Of a DNA stretch of 64,000 nt, positions 1-9,380 are shown in pieces. This DNA is from CAVXWV01 sp963695415 (GTDB lineage: Bacteria > Chloroflexota > Anaerolineae > Anaerolineales > UBA4823). Within the stretch, counting starts at the first letter, position 1; each line of letters opens with the position of its first letter. The stretch spans positions 558,001 through 622,000 of the forward strand of contig CAVOGL010000008.1 in NCBI GenBank assembly GCA_963695415.1. Direction: 5' to 3'. Both the position numbers and the translations under genes were made by a program. The notes beneath the pieces are model-generated. The model was not told where the DNA came from. It ran no database searches and worked only from the letters and a program-made list of their open reading frames with translations.

Positions 1-2
1 CG

Positions 3-728
3 GATGTCGAAGGCTGGCTGAAACTTGGTGTGGGCGGTCTGAGGAAAAAGGTGCGACAGCACATGGACTTGTGCAGCGAACAGGCGCATTTCTATGAAGC
101 TTCCCTGATCGCTCTGGAGGCGGCTGAAGAGTTCCAGCTGCGATATGCGCACCTCGCACGCCATCTGGCGCGGCAGCCTGCACCCCAGTGTGAAGACATT
201 AACCGGAGGCAGGAACTGGATACCATTGCCGCCAACTGCGAGTGGCTTTCAGTAAACCCTCCCCAAAATTTTTACCAGGCGCTGCAGTCCATATGGTTCC
301 TGTTTGTGATTCTGCAGATCGAGTTGAATGCCAGCAGTTTCTCGCCCGGGCGTTTTGACCAGTACATGCTTCCCTTCCTGGAGAAGGATCTGGACAATGG
401 GACACTCACCCTGGAAGATGCCCAGGTGCTGCTTGAACACCTTTGGCTCAAGTTTAACCAGATCGTGCTGCTGCGCAGCAGCACGAGCGCGCGCTATTTC
501 GCCGGCTTCCCGATCGGATTCAACCTGGTGGTGGGCGGTCAGCGCTCAGACGGCGATGCCACAAACGTGCTCAGCTATATGTGTCTGCGCGCCCAGGCGG
601 AAGTCGGCTTGACCCAACCCAACCTGTCCATCCGCATCCACAAGAACAGCCCGGCAAAATTCCTGCAGGCGGCTGCAGCCGTCATCGGCAAAGGCAGCGG
701 GATGCCGCAGGTCTTAATGACGAGGTGA
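3..728 (+). CDS. Glycyl radical enzyme (pyruvate formate-lyase-like), N-terminal part, cut by window edge and frameshift
   Basis: This is the first readable part of a pyruvate formate-lyase/glycerol dehydratase superfamily protein. The reading frame is open from base 3, so the gene begins upstream of the window. The fragment covers the central alpha/beta-barrel region (for example the stretch around GRFDQYMLPF, where such enzymes bind substrate). It stops at 726-728, but the next residues of the family (LNDEV...GCVE) continue in another frame from about 713. One missing base at 713 would join PQV to LNDEV, so the two parts are one gene. These enzymes use a glycyl radical, installed by a separate radical-SAM activase, to cleave or dehydrate substrates anaerobically. 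No activase is in the window. Substrate unknown. Confidence 0.8.
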   Translation, partial: DVEGWLKLGVGGLRKKVRQHMDLCSEQAHFYEASLIALEAAEEFQLRYAHLARHLARQPAPQCEDINRRQELDTIAANCEWLSVNPPQNFYQALQSIWFLFVILQIELNASSFSPGRFDQYMLPFLEKDLDNGTLTLEDAQVLLEHLWLKFNQIVLLRSSTSARYFAGFPIGFNLVVGGQRSDGDATNVLSYMCLRAQAEVGLTQPNLSIRIHKNSPAKFLQAAAAVIGKGSGMPQVLMTR

Positions 729-1885
729 TCGTGCCCGGGCAGGTCGCCAGGGGTATCGACCCTAAGGATGCCCTGGATTACGCCATCGTTGGCTGCGTGG
801 AGCTGTCCACACCCGGAAAAGCTCTGGGTTGGAGCGACGCTGCCATGTTCAACATGACGCGAGTGTTTGAGCTTACCCTTTTTGGCGGGAAAGACCCCCA
901 AAGCGGTGTGCAGGTTGGTGTTGGAACACCGCCCCTGGATAAACTTGAATCTTTTGAAGCACTCGAAGCAGCCTATGACCAGCAGCAAACCCATTTCATC
1001 GAACTGATGATCCGCGGCTGCAGGATCGTGGACAACATCCATGCCGAGGTGCTGCCCTCGCCGTTCCTTTCTCTGGTGATCAATGACTGCGTTGAGCGTG
1101 GATTGGACGTCACTGCTGGCGGGGCGCGCTACAATTTCTCCGGCGTGCAGGGAGTGCAGATCGCCAATCTCGCCGACAGCCTCGCCGCCATCAAGCAGGC
1201 TGTATATGAACAGGGGTGGTTATCTGCGGTTGAGCTGTTGGAGGCTTTACGGGCAAATTTTGACGGCTACGAGCGACTACGGCAGCGCCTGATCAACGAT
1301 GTACCGAAATACGGCAACAACGACCCCACGGTAGATGGTCTGGCAGCAGAATGGGGCGACCACTACAGCGAGAGCGTCAGCCAGTTTGAGACCATCCGCG
1401 GCGGTGTCTACCAGCCCGGGTTTTACACTGTCTCGGCGCACGTGCCCATGGGCGCTAATGTGGGTGCTACACCCGATGGTCGGCTGGCAGGCACTCCCCT
1501 GGCAGATGGAGGACTGTCACCAACCGCCGGACGCGACCGCCTGGGTCCCACCGCCGTGCTGAACTCAGTCAGTGCCATCAACCTGAAGCTGGCGTCCAAC
1601 GGCACGCTGCTCAACATGAAATTTCTGCCCTCATTCTTTAAGACGAAGCATGCCCTGGAGCAGTTCGAGACCTTCCTGCGCGCCTTCTGCCAGCTGAAGA
1701 TCCCGCATGTGCAGTTCAACGTCGTCTCTGCCGAGACGCTTAAAAAGGCGCAGGCGGACCCGGAGGCGTACCGCACCCTGGTGGTGCGCGTGGCGGGTTA
1801 CAGCGCTTATTTCACCGAGTTAGACAGCGAGCTGCAGGAGGAGATCATCCGCCGGACAGAGTTTGAGGGGGTTGGTCAAAACTAA
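713..1885 (+). CDS. Glycyl radical enzyme, C-terminal part with active-site Cys and radical Gly
   Basis: This continues the gene above after a one-base frameshift at about 713. The active-site cysteine lies in IVGCVEL; a single Cys in GCVE is typical of the dehydratase and C-C/C-N lyase branches, whereas true pyruvate formate-lyase has two adjacent Cys. The glycyl radical loop is near the C-terminus (VRVAGYSAYF), about 20 residues from the end, as expected. Both catalytic elements are intact, which suggests that the frameshift is an assembly error or a very recent mutation. From family knowledge the active enzyme would be cytoplasmic, oxygen-sensitive and homodimeric. The specific reaction cannot be read from the sequence. 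A convergent sulfatase gene cluster follows. Confidence 0.82.
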   Translation, partial: LNDEVIVPGQVARGIDPKDALDYAIVGCVELSTPGKALGWSDAAMFNMTRVFELTLFGGKDPQSGVQVGVGTPPLDKLESFEALEAAYDQQQTHFIELMIRGCRIVDNIHAEVLPSPFLSLVINDCVERGLDVTAGGARYNFSGVQGVQIANLADSLAAIKQAVYEQGWLSAVELLEALRANFDGYERLRQRLINDVPKYGNNDPTVDGLAAEWGDHYSESVSQFETIRGGVYQPGFYTVSAHVPMGANVGATPDGRLAGTPLADGGLSPTAGRDRLGPTAVLNSVSAINLKLASNGTLLNMKFLPSFFKTKHALEQFETFLRAFCQLKIPHVQFNVVSAETLKKAQADPEAYRTLVVRVAGYSAYFTELDSELQEEIIRRTEFEGVGQN

Positions 1886-1951
1886 TCCCTGAGCCTGTAC
1901 ACACGTCACATCTGCAAATTCTGCTTGATAACAATACCGTCTAAATTCATT

Positions 1952-2728
1952 TCAGTTGAATTCTTTCGAGAGTAATTCGAGCATAGCAACTACATACGAC
2001 ATGCGGAAACGGGTTTCGGCGGGGTCGTTTTCGCGCTCCTGGCGCAGCTGGTCGGCATCCACCCCCAGGATGAAGGGATCCTCCCAGGCGAGCCAGTCCA
2101 CATCCATCGTCTGCACGCCCGGTTCCAGGCGCAGCACCAGCTCTGCAACAAAGCTCCAGTCGTCCCGGTGCGTCTGTTCGAGGGCTTGCGACAGCCTGTC
2201 CGCCTGGACGGCGATGTGAGCCCAGGCGAAGTCCAGCCATTTACCCAGCAGCATCTCTCCTGCCTGGCTGACCATCTGCTCCAGCCTGCTGTAGGTAGCC
2301 GGGTGAGTGACCCATGCGGCTTCGGAACGGTGAAAGATCAGGGGGGTGTGCGCTGGCTGCAATGAGCTGATCGACTCAGAAAATGCTCCAGCGTGGGATG
2401 TCAGCAAGGCAAAGGATACCCGGTCCGGAAATGCCAGGTGCACCAGCATGTCTTGCGGCAAACGCTCCAATGACCAGCGGTAGAGCGAGCGGAACTGCTT
2501 CCCAACGGTGTGGTTGCCAACGGGGATGTGATCTGGGACGAAAACCTGGAAGTATTCATCCTCCCGGAAAAATGCACACAACTCCGGCTGTGACTCAAGC
2601 GTGGGAGTGGTCAGGCTGAGGCATGTGGTCTGAAATAGTTTTTTCAATGCAGGGGTGCATTTTTGTAACGCACGCAATGTTCCACCGCCCGGGTCATGCC
2701 CGGCGAGGAGAGCTGCCTGCCCGAGCAT
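1952..2728 (-). CDS. Hypothetical protein downstream of the sulfatase
   Basis: This 258-residue open frame starts three bases after the sulfatase stop, so the two are probably cotranscribed. I do not recognise the family. The protein is mixed alpha/beta-like and acidic at the C-terminus, with no clear signal peptide, transmembrane segment or metal motif. Several conserved-looking Trp and Asp residues lie around MDVDWLAWEDPF. No good ribosome binding site precedes the ATG, so translation may be coupled to the sulfatase. It could also be a C-terminal extension separated by another indel, because the sulfatase itself carries several frameshifts. Coding is favoured because the frame is long and the opposite strand holds only short overlapping frames. 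Confidence 0.6.
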   Translation of the reverse strand: MLGQAALLAGHDPGGGTLRALQKCTPALKKLFQTTCLSLTTPTLESQPELCAFFREDEYFQVFVPDHIPVGNHTVGKQFRSLYRWSLERLPQDMLVHLAFPDRVSFALLTSHAGAFSESISSLQPAHTPLIFHRSEAAWVTHPATYSRLEQMVSQAGEMLLGKWLDFAWAHIAVQADRLSQALEQTHRDDWSFVAELVLRLEPGVQTMDVDWLAWEDPFILGVDADQLRQERENDPAETRFRMSYVVAMLELLSKEFN

Positions 2729-2731
2729 ACG

Positions 2732-4081
2732 CTAAGAACCTGCGGGCATGAACTCACGCTGCCAGCGGGTTTCCAAAGCCTGGCGCCAGTCTTGGGCAGC
2801 GAGGCTGAGCTCTGCGGTGATGTCCGGATACCGGTCTTTCAAGTTGATCCGTTCTCCCATATCCTGATCCATGTCCGAAAGGTGAACATCGTCCTCGACA
2901 GGTGCGCCTTCGACCAGCTGACCATCCAGCACCAGCTTCCACCTGCCACGCCGCACGGCAGTCTGCCCGTTCATCTCCCAGTAAAGGTGACGGTCAGGCA
3001 GCGGCAGCCCCTGAGAGATGTATCCCGACAGGTCGATCCCGTCGAGCTCGTATTCTGCCGGATCCCCACCAGCCATGTTCAGGAAGGTTGGGAATATGTC
3101 CATCGAGGCACAGGCTGAAATCGAGCACCTTACCCTCAGGCACCTGACCCGGTGCATGCAGGATGGCGGGCATGCGGATGCCGCCCTCGTACAGACTGAA
3201 CTTGTGCCCTTTCAGTTTCCCGGCGGAACCACCGTAGTAGGGGTCCTGGGTACCATCCAGCCAGTTGCGCGACTCGCGCGAACGGACCGTTGTCTGAGGT
3301 AAAGAAGGTGACCGTGTCCTGGTCCATCCCCAGACGCTCCACCTCCGCCATGATCTCGCCCACGCCGTCATCCACCGCGCTGAGCATGGCTGCCATGATC
3401 TGACGGTCCCAGGGCAGGTGGCTGAACCTTTGCATATATTCTTCCGGGGCGTGCATGGGGTAGTGCGGGGCGTTATATGGTACATAAAGGAAGAACGGCT
3501 TCCCCTCTGCGTGCGCATGACGCAGGTATGCTACCGCCTGCCGCGTGATGGTGTGGGTGAAATACTCACCGTTGCGCCAGATCTCCTGGTCGTCCTGCCA
3601 GAGATCGTGGGTGGGATTGCCCAGAATTCTGGGCCATGCCCCAATAGAAAATATGCGAATAATAATCGATGCATCCTGCCAGGAATCCTGTCCAGTGGTC
3701 AAAGCCGTGATGGTGCGGGCGGCTGGCAGGAGACACTCCCAGGTGCCATTTGCCGGAGAGGTAGGTATTGTAACCCAGCCCTTTCAAGGCTTTTGCCAGG
3801 GTAGGTACGGTTACGGGCAGCCCGGTAGCGGTACGGTGACCGGCGAGGATGGCACGCACACCGGCGTTGCCCGGGTAGCGACCGGTGAGTAAAGCTGCGC
3901 GCGAAGGACTGCAAACTGGGGAGTTGGAATACCAGCTGGTGAAACGTACGCCCTGGCGTGCCAGGCGGTCGAGGTGCGGGGTGCGGAAATCCGTGCCAGA
4001 ACCTGGCTGCGCCATGCAGGAGAGATCTCCGTATCCCTGGTCGTCCGTGAGGAAGATGATGAAGTTGGGTTTATGTTCCAT
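2732..4081 (-). pseudogene. Type I sulfatase (Cys-type), three frameshifts
   Basis: This is an arylsulfatase-family (alkaline phosphatase superfamily) gene. The N-terminus holds the metal-binding start NFIIFLTDDQGYGD. The sulfatase signature CSPSR lies within VCSPSRAALLTGRYP, whose Cys would be converted to formylglycine. Further family segments are GKWHLG and FFTSDNGPF. The frame changes near 3635, near 3278 and near 3112. Reading across these points gives one continuous protein of about 450 residues ending in REFMPAGS. Either the gene is decaying or this stretch has indel errors; the intact catalytic residues favour errors. No signal peptide is obvious, so location is uncertain. Known members hydrolyse sulfate esters. 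An unknown gene follows in the same operon. Confidence 0.8.
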
Positions 4082-4207
4082 TTTTTCTCTGGTTTGTTGT
4101 ATTCGTTCTTCGATATATTGTCACTCTAGCCAGGCATCATTATATCCATATTCAACCCCTTACACACCCTTGCCTGCGCCTTCCTTAGGGCTGAATTAGC
4201 TCCACGG

Positions 4208-5551
4208 GTGATCAACCCCTGCATGGTAGAATCCTGCCCTGTGAAGAACGGACCATCAACCCCCAAGAAGAGTTCGAATTTTTGGGAAATCGTCGTGAGC
4301 CTGGTTATTTTGCTCATTTTCGGCGCCTTGATCCTGACCAGCAGCACACTGGTCGTAGAGGGCGTGGGGCAACGCGCACGTGCCCACACCCGCGCGATCG
4401 AATTCGATTATGTGGACTGGACACTCCAGGCACTGGTTGGGAAGATCCAGAACGCTGCCTCTGGTATTGAAAGGATATTAAGCGCTGAAGACCACAAAGA
4501 GCTGGTACTGGAATACATGGACCTGGTGGGGCAGTCGCAGGCGTTAGAGCGCCAGATTTTAACGATCTACTCGGACCCTGAGGTGGATGATCCCGAAACT
4601 GCCTCCGCTGCGCTGAACCAGGAACTGGATGCCGTGCAGCAGCGCCTGGATTGGCTTCAGCCAGTTGCGGAAGAGATCCTGCAATCGCAGGTTGGCGATG
4701 TGGTTGACGACCTTGGGCTGACTTACGGAGGGCAGTTGTTCCCCCCGGTGCTGTACCACAGCACGCCTTTACCTTACGCATTGATCCTGTCACCAAGAGA
4801 CACAATCCGGCACGATGCGGACATCTCCTTGATCCCAGGGCTTTCCATCGAAGAAATCATCAAATTGGAGGAAAAGGTAGAAAAGGAGCCTAATCTCTCT
4901 GCCCTGGTAGTGCCTATCGGAGGTGTTGGCGTTTACCCAACTATGGTGCAGGAAACCTCGAACCTGAATTGGTTGAGTGAGGTGGTGTCTCATGAATGGG
5001 TGCACAACTTTCTGACCCTGAGACCCCTGGGCGTGAGTTATTTAAGGAACGCTGAACTGCGCATCATGAATGAAACTACGGCTTCCATCGCTGGAAAAGA
5101 GATCGGGCTGGCAGTGCTGGAAAAATATTATCCTGAACTGGTACCCCCACCCCCTGCACCAGAACCACCCCCATCAGAAGAACCGCCACCAGAACCAGAA
5201 GAACCGACCTTCGATTTTATCAAAGAGATGCGCGAGACGTGTGTGACCGTGGATGAATTGCTGGAAGCAGGAAAGATAGCTGAAGCCGAAGCCTACATGG
5301 AGGAACGAAGGGGCATTTTTTGGGAGAACGGTTACCGTATCCGCAAATTAAACCAGGCATATTTTGCCTTCTACGGAGCTTATGCTGACTCACCCGGGGG
5401 CGGCGCGGCGGGGACAGACCCGGTAGGCGCTGCAGTCCGCGAGCTGCGCGCTCAAAGCCCCAATCTGGAACAATTCCTCAAGCAAATGTCGTGGATGTAT
5501 TCATTCGCACACCTCCGCCAGGCTGTACAAGCTTACCGGATGATACAATGA
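4208..5551 (+). CDS. Membrane-anchored putative zinc metallopeptidase (HEWVH motif)
   Basis: This is a protein of about 447 residues with one N-terminal membrane segment (roughly residues 24-46) and a large external region. The motif HEWVH at about residue 262 fits HExxH zinc peptidases, and NETTASIAGKEIG about 25 residues later could supply the third ligand (Glu). A Pro/Glu-rich linker (around residues 315-335) separates this core from an alpha-helical C-terminal domain. The start is uncertain: GTG at 4208, ATG at 4223 or GTG at 4241 are all possible, and none has a strong ribosome binding site. I do not recognise a named family. Peptidase activity is inferred from the motif. The gene lies just upstream of the candidate selenoprotein. 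Confidence 0.7.
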   Translation: MINPCMVESCPVKNGPSTPKKSSNFWEIVVSLVILLIFGALILTSSTLVVEGVGQRARAHTRAIEFDYVDWTLQALVGKIQNAASGIERILSAEDHKELVLEYMDLVGQSQALERQILTIYSDPEVDDPETASAALNQELDAVQQRLDWLQPVAEEILQSQVGDVVDDLGLTYGGQLFPPVLYHSTPLPYALILSPRDTIRHDADISLIPGLSIEEIIKLEEKVEKEPNLSALVVPIGGVGVYPTMVQETSNLNWLSEVVSHEWVHNFLTLRPLGVSYLRNAELRIMNETTASIAGKEIGLAVLEKYYPELVPPPPAPEPPPSEEPPPEPEEPTFDFIKEMRETCVTVDELLEAGKIAEAEAYMEERRGIFWENGYRIRKLNQAYFAFYGAYADSPGGGAAGTDPVGAAVRELRAQSPNLEQFLKQMSWMYSFAHLRQAVQAYRMIQ

Positions 5552-5604
5552 ACAATTACTGTCATTATCTGTAAAGTAAACTAAATATATTTTGAGAGGT
5601 AATT

Positions 5605-6963
5605 TTGAAACAGACAATAACCCTAATTTTTATGCTTGCCCTGCTCCTGGCAGCCTGCCAGGGAGGTACTCCCACTGATGGTGGTGCTGCTAACGCGCAG
5701 GAAGAAATCCAGGCGACCGCCACCCAAAATTTGGACACCCAAAATTTGGACACCCAGCCTCAGCCAGAGGAAATGATCGCAGATACTGCCACACCCGAGG
5801 CTGCAGGAGAAAATGAAGCACCAATCGTTGAAGCAAATCTCGGCGAACCGATGCCCGGCTGCCAGGTGGTAAGTTTCAACCCCACCCCTGAACCAACCTT
5901 ACAGGCGATTTTCGCGCCGCCTGGCGAGGGGGATTGGGTCAAAGGACCGGACACGGCATCGGTGACCATCACCGAATACAGCGATTTCCAGTGACCAGGC
6001 TGTGCAGGTACTGCGCCCGTGTTGGCGCAGCTTCAAGAACAGTATCCTGACGACGTACGCATCGTTTACCGCCATTTCCCGCTGCTGAGCATCCACAATA
6101 AAGCCGCCCTGGCAACCCAGGCATCGGAAGCGGCAGGACTGCAAGGGAAATTCTGGGAAATGCACGACTTGCTCTTTGCCCGTCAAACTGAGTGGAGCAA
6201 CACGGCATTGAGCGTTGACCAATTTAAACAATGGTTGATTGACCGAGCGGATGAGCTTGGCATGGATGCCGATCAATTTGCGACCGACCTGGAAAGCCCT
6301 GAGATCGCAGCCATTGCTCAGGATGCCTGGTCCTTTGGACAGGAGATAGGCTTACCGGGCACACCGTTCCTTTTACTCAACGGTCAACCCTACCAGGGAC
6401 CGATCGACCTGGTTACACTGAGCAGCTTCACCAAGGCATCCTTAATGCGCGACTGGCAGTACACGCAATGTCCGCCAATGGTTATCGACCCTGAGAAGGA
6501 ATATACGGCGACGATCGAAACCGAGAAGGGTGATATCGTTATCGAGTTGTTCGCCAATCAAACACCTTTGACCGTCAACAGCTTTGTTTTTCTCGCCCAG
6601 AATGGTTGGTTTGATGGCAACACCTTCCACCGGGTGCTTCCCGGTTACATCGCTCAAACAGGTGATCCAAGCGGGACGGGATTTGGGGGTCCCGGATATG
6701 CGTTCCAAAACGAGATCGTTGAAGGGTTGAATTTCGATGGTCCAGGTGTGGTGGGGATGGCAAATTCCGGTGCGGACAGCAATGGGAGCCAGTTTTTCAT
6801 CACCCTGACCGCGATTGAGCAGCTTAATGGTGGCTTCACGATTTTTGGCAATGTGATCGAGGGTATGGATGTGGTCGAGGCATTAACCCCGCGAGACCCA
6901 AACCAGGGAGTTGATTTGCCACCTGGCGATGAAATCATTAAAGTTACCATCCAGGAACAATGA
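5605..6963 (+). CDS. Candidate selenoprotein: DsbA-like thioredoxin domain fused to cyclophilin, lipoprotein
   Basis: The N-terminus is a lipoprotein signal peptide (lipobox LLAAC), followed by a low-complexity linker with a doubled NLDTQ. A DsbA-like thioredoxin domain begins near residue 110. After YSDFQ comes an in-frame TGA (5992-5994) and then PGCA, so the redox motif would read Sec-P-G-C where relatives have CPxC. The same frame continues through RHFPL and the cis-Pro segment GTPFLLLNG, then a cyclophilin-type prolyl isomerase domain (FHRVLPGYIAQTGDPSG, SQFFITL) to 6963. A perfect hairpin follows the TGA at SECIS spacing. The likely role is extracytoplasmic thiol-disulfide exchange plus proline isomerisation. 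Alternatives are a TGC-to-TGA error or a pseudogene. The next gene overlaps by ATGA. Confidence 0.78.
5992..6030 (+). promoter_or_regulatory. In-frame UGA plus candidate bacterial SECIS hairpin
   Basis: The TGA at 5992-5994 is followed by a perfect 7-bp stem, CTGCGCC (6011-6017) and GGCGCAG (6024-6030), closing a 6-base loop CGTGTT. Twenty-three bases separate the TGA from the loop. Known bacterial SECIS elements lie within the coding region just after UGA, with the apical loop roughly 16-37 bases away and a G in its first two positions; the second loop base here is G. The selenocysteine machinery (selA, selB, selC, selD) is not in this window, so recoding is inferred. Confidence 0.65.
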
Positions 6964-8320
6964 CAAATATCGAACCGACAGAAAGTGACCCTACCCCAGA
7001 ACTGATTGGCACAACTGCGGCTGCTCCTGAGCAACAGGCTGCCAGCCTGACCACCATCCTGCAGCTCATCCTAAGCCTGTGCGCAATTCTTTCCCTGTGG
7101 GGTTTAGCATTTTTGCTCCTTCTCCTGGGATTCCTTAACCAGTACGCGCTGCAAAGTGCAGGAATAGGCCCCAACGAGAGTCTACGCCAGTTGGAGCACC
7201 AACGCCAGTTTCCTGCTGCAAGCTGCGGGTCTGATTGCCGTCGGCGCATTAATCATCCCCTCGGTGGTTACAACCATTCAACGCTTGCGCAACAAACCCC
7301 TGGCAGATGCCTACAAACCGATCCTCAATTTAAATCCATTCGTCCCAGTCCTGCTGCTCCTGCCGGTATATGGCGTCGGGTACCTGGTGACAAAAACCAG
7401 CCTGGGTGCAGCATCCAGCCTTGCCGCTTATGTACTGCCGTTTTTGCACATCCTGTCGGTCATCCTGCCAGCACTATTCCTGGTGCTCATCGCCGCGCGC
7501 AAGCTGGAATCGGGTTCACCTCAGCGCCGTTCCGGCGTGTTGGCTGCAGGTGTCGCTCTGGGTCCCTTTGTGATCCTTTTACTCGAAACCTTAGCCCTGG
7601 TCGCTGTGATCATTATTGTGAGCTTATATATCGCCAACCAACCGGAGCTATATGAGCAACTGATGGATCTGGCAGGAGAAATTACGGGTATTCAAGGCTC
7701 CATGGAAGATCTGCTACGCCTTATCACCCCCTTCCTGTCCAGCCCGGTGGTTATCCTGGGGACACTCACGTTTATTTCGGTCATCGCACCAATCATTGAA
7801 GAGTTATTCAAACCTGTCGGAGTTTGGATCCTTGCTAAGAAGTCGATTTCTCCCGCAGAGGGCTTCGCGGCAGGCGCAATAAGCGGTGCTGGTTTCGCAA
7901 TATTCGAAAGCCTTATGCTTAATGCAGGCGTAGATGACTGGCTGATGGGCTCTGTGGTACGCATCGGCACATCCGTAATCCATATTGCTACGACGGCGAT
8001 GTCAGGCTGGGCATTGGCTACTGCGTGGCGTAGTGGGAAATATCTGCGGTTGGTGCTGGTTTTTTTGGGCGTCGTCAGCGTCCATGGGTTGTGGAACGGA
8101 TTAGCCGTAATCACTATCTTTCATGAATTGGGAGCTGCCGAAGGGATCCAGGATGCATTACCCCTCATGGGTACGGTAGCGGTCCTGTCACCATACATCC
8201 TGATAGGGTTGACAATCGCGGGATTTATCTTGCTTTTCCTGATGAACAGGCACCTGAGGCAGACAGATTCGCCTGAGACGATGCTTATCGAATCTGAATT
8301 AACTTCAATAAGGTGTTTTA
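6960..8320 (+). CDS. PrsW-like intramembrane metalloprotease family protein (frameshifted)
   Basis: This is a polytopic membrane protein starting in a 4-base overlap (ATGA) with the cyclophilin fusion. The first 75 residues are in one frame (about 6960-7195). The rest (TNASFLLQAAG onward) is in another, so one indel lies near 7195. The PrsW-type motifs are visible: EELFK in a membrane helix (about 7797-7811), FAIFES, IHIATTAMSGW, and HGLWNG. In PrsW such Glu and His residues form the metal site of an intramembrane protease that cleaves anti-sigma factors; whether this one is proteolytic is unknown. The frame runs on without a stop into the DedA-like segment, either a true fusion or a second indel near 8300. 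Confidence 0.68.
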
Positions 8321-8994
8321 TGGAATGGATCCAATTAGGAATTGACTTTGTATTGCATCTGGACAAATACCTGGGAGAAATTATCGCCAGGTACGACACC
8401 TGGACTTACTTGATCTTGTTCATGGTAATTTTTATGGAGACTGGCTTTGTTATCACGCCATTCTTACCAGGTGATTCTCTGTTATTCGCAGCAGGCACCT
8501 TCGCATCACCAGCACTCGGGTCCCCATTGAATATCTGGGTGCTGCTCCTGCTGCTGATTTTTGCAGCTATCCTGGGCGATACAGTCAATTATTGGATCGG
8601 GCACTATATTGGACCGCGCGCTTTCAGCGGTAATGTGCGTTTCCTTAAAAAAGAATACCTGGACCGGACACATGTGTTTTTCGAAAAATACGGCGGGAAG
8701 ACGATCGTCCTGGCACGTTTTGTGCCTATCGTGCGAACATTTGCACCATTTGTCGCCGGCGTGGGGGCGATGAGTTACGGTAAATTCCTGACATATAACG
8801 TCGTGGGGGGGGTTGCCTGGGTCTTGATATTCACACTTGCGGGTTATTTCTTTGGAAACCTGCCGTTTGTGAAGGACAATTTTTCCTTCGTTGTTGTGGC
8901 AATCATCCTTATTTCAGTTCTGCCAATGGTATATGAATTTCTCAAGGAGCGTTTCAAGCGTTCCCCGCGGCAGCAAGAAAGCAGTGAACTTTAG
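8321..8994 (+). CDS. DedA/SNARE-associated family membrane protein
   Basis: From the ATG at 8321, preceded by AAGG about eight bases upstream, the sequence is a complete DedA-family protein of about 224 residues. Recognisable parts are the FLPGDSLLF motif near the N-terminus and the segment RFVPIVRTFAPFVAG, with its conserved Arg residues, plus several membrane helices and a basic C-terminus. DedA proteins are inner-membrane proteins linked to lipid (undecaprenyl phosphate or phospholipid) translocation and membrane potential. Here the frame is continuous with the preceding PrsW-like protein. Its own ribosome binding site and natural N-terminus suggest a separate gene. The gene ends with a 4-base overlap against convergent acpS. 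Confidence 0.8.
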
Positions 8995-9380
8995 TCTGTG
9001 GATTGATCAGACCGTCCCATTGCGACCACAAAAGCGACTGCGTAATCCCTGGAATGACTGAGGCTGATCGACCACTCTTGAAGTGACAGCTCTTCTGCTA
9101 ACCGGGCTGCTGCACCATGCAGCTTAAGCTCAGGTCGGTTGGCATGACCTCGGCGGATTTCGATGTCCTGCCAGCTTACCGGTCCGATACCACAGCCCAG
9201 AGCCTTGGCGACAGCCTCCTTCGCTGCAAACCTTGCTGCCAGGGACGGTATCTTCCCCTGCGACTCAGCCAATTCGTGCTGTGTGAACACGCGTTTCAGA
9301 AATCGATCTCCATGCCTGGCGACAGCGCCCTGGAGGCGTTCTATCTCAATCAGATCCACACCTGTCGTTAAGCTCATCAT
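8991..9380 (-). CDS. acpS: Holo-[acyl-carrier-protein] synthase
   Basis: This 129-residue protein transfers 4'-phosphopantetheine from CoA to the serine of acyl carrier protein, the activation step for fatty acid synthesis in the cytoplasm. The family's Mg/CoA-binding residues are in GVDLIEIER near the N-terminus, and the second signature is RFAAKEAVAKALG. The C-terminal ISLSHSRDYAVAF fits the conserved strand. The length is typical for AcpS. The start codon directly follows the stop of the upstream M16 peptidase gene, so it is probably translated from the same transcript. The gene is convergent with the DedA-like gene, with stop codons overlapping by four bases. Confidence 0.92.
   Translation of the reverse strand: MMSLTTGVDLIEIERLQGAVARHGDRFLKRVFTQHELAESQGKIPSLAARFAAKEAVAKALGCGIGPVSWQDIEIRRGHANRPELKLHGAAARLAEELSLQEWSISLSHSRDYAVAFVVAMGRSDQSTD

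Noticed and set aside
700..730. Programmed frameshift in the glycyl radical enzyme
   Set aside because: No slippery heptamer or downstream structure is visible, and many other genes in the window show similar single-base shifts.
6019..6963. A separate gene starting at GTG 6019, after the TGA
   Set aside because: There is no ribosome binding site, the start would remove the thioredoxin active site, and the frame is the same as the upstream lipoprotein. One gene with a recoded TGA explains the data better.
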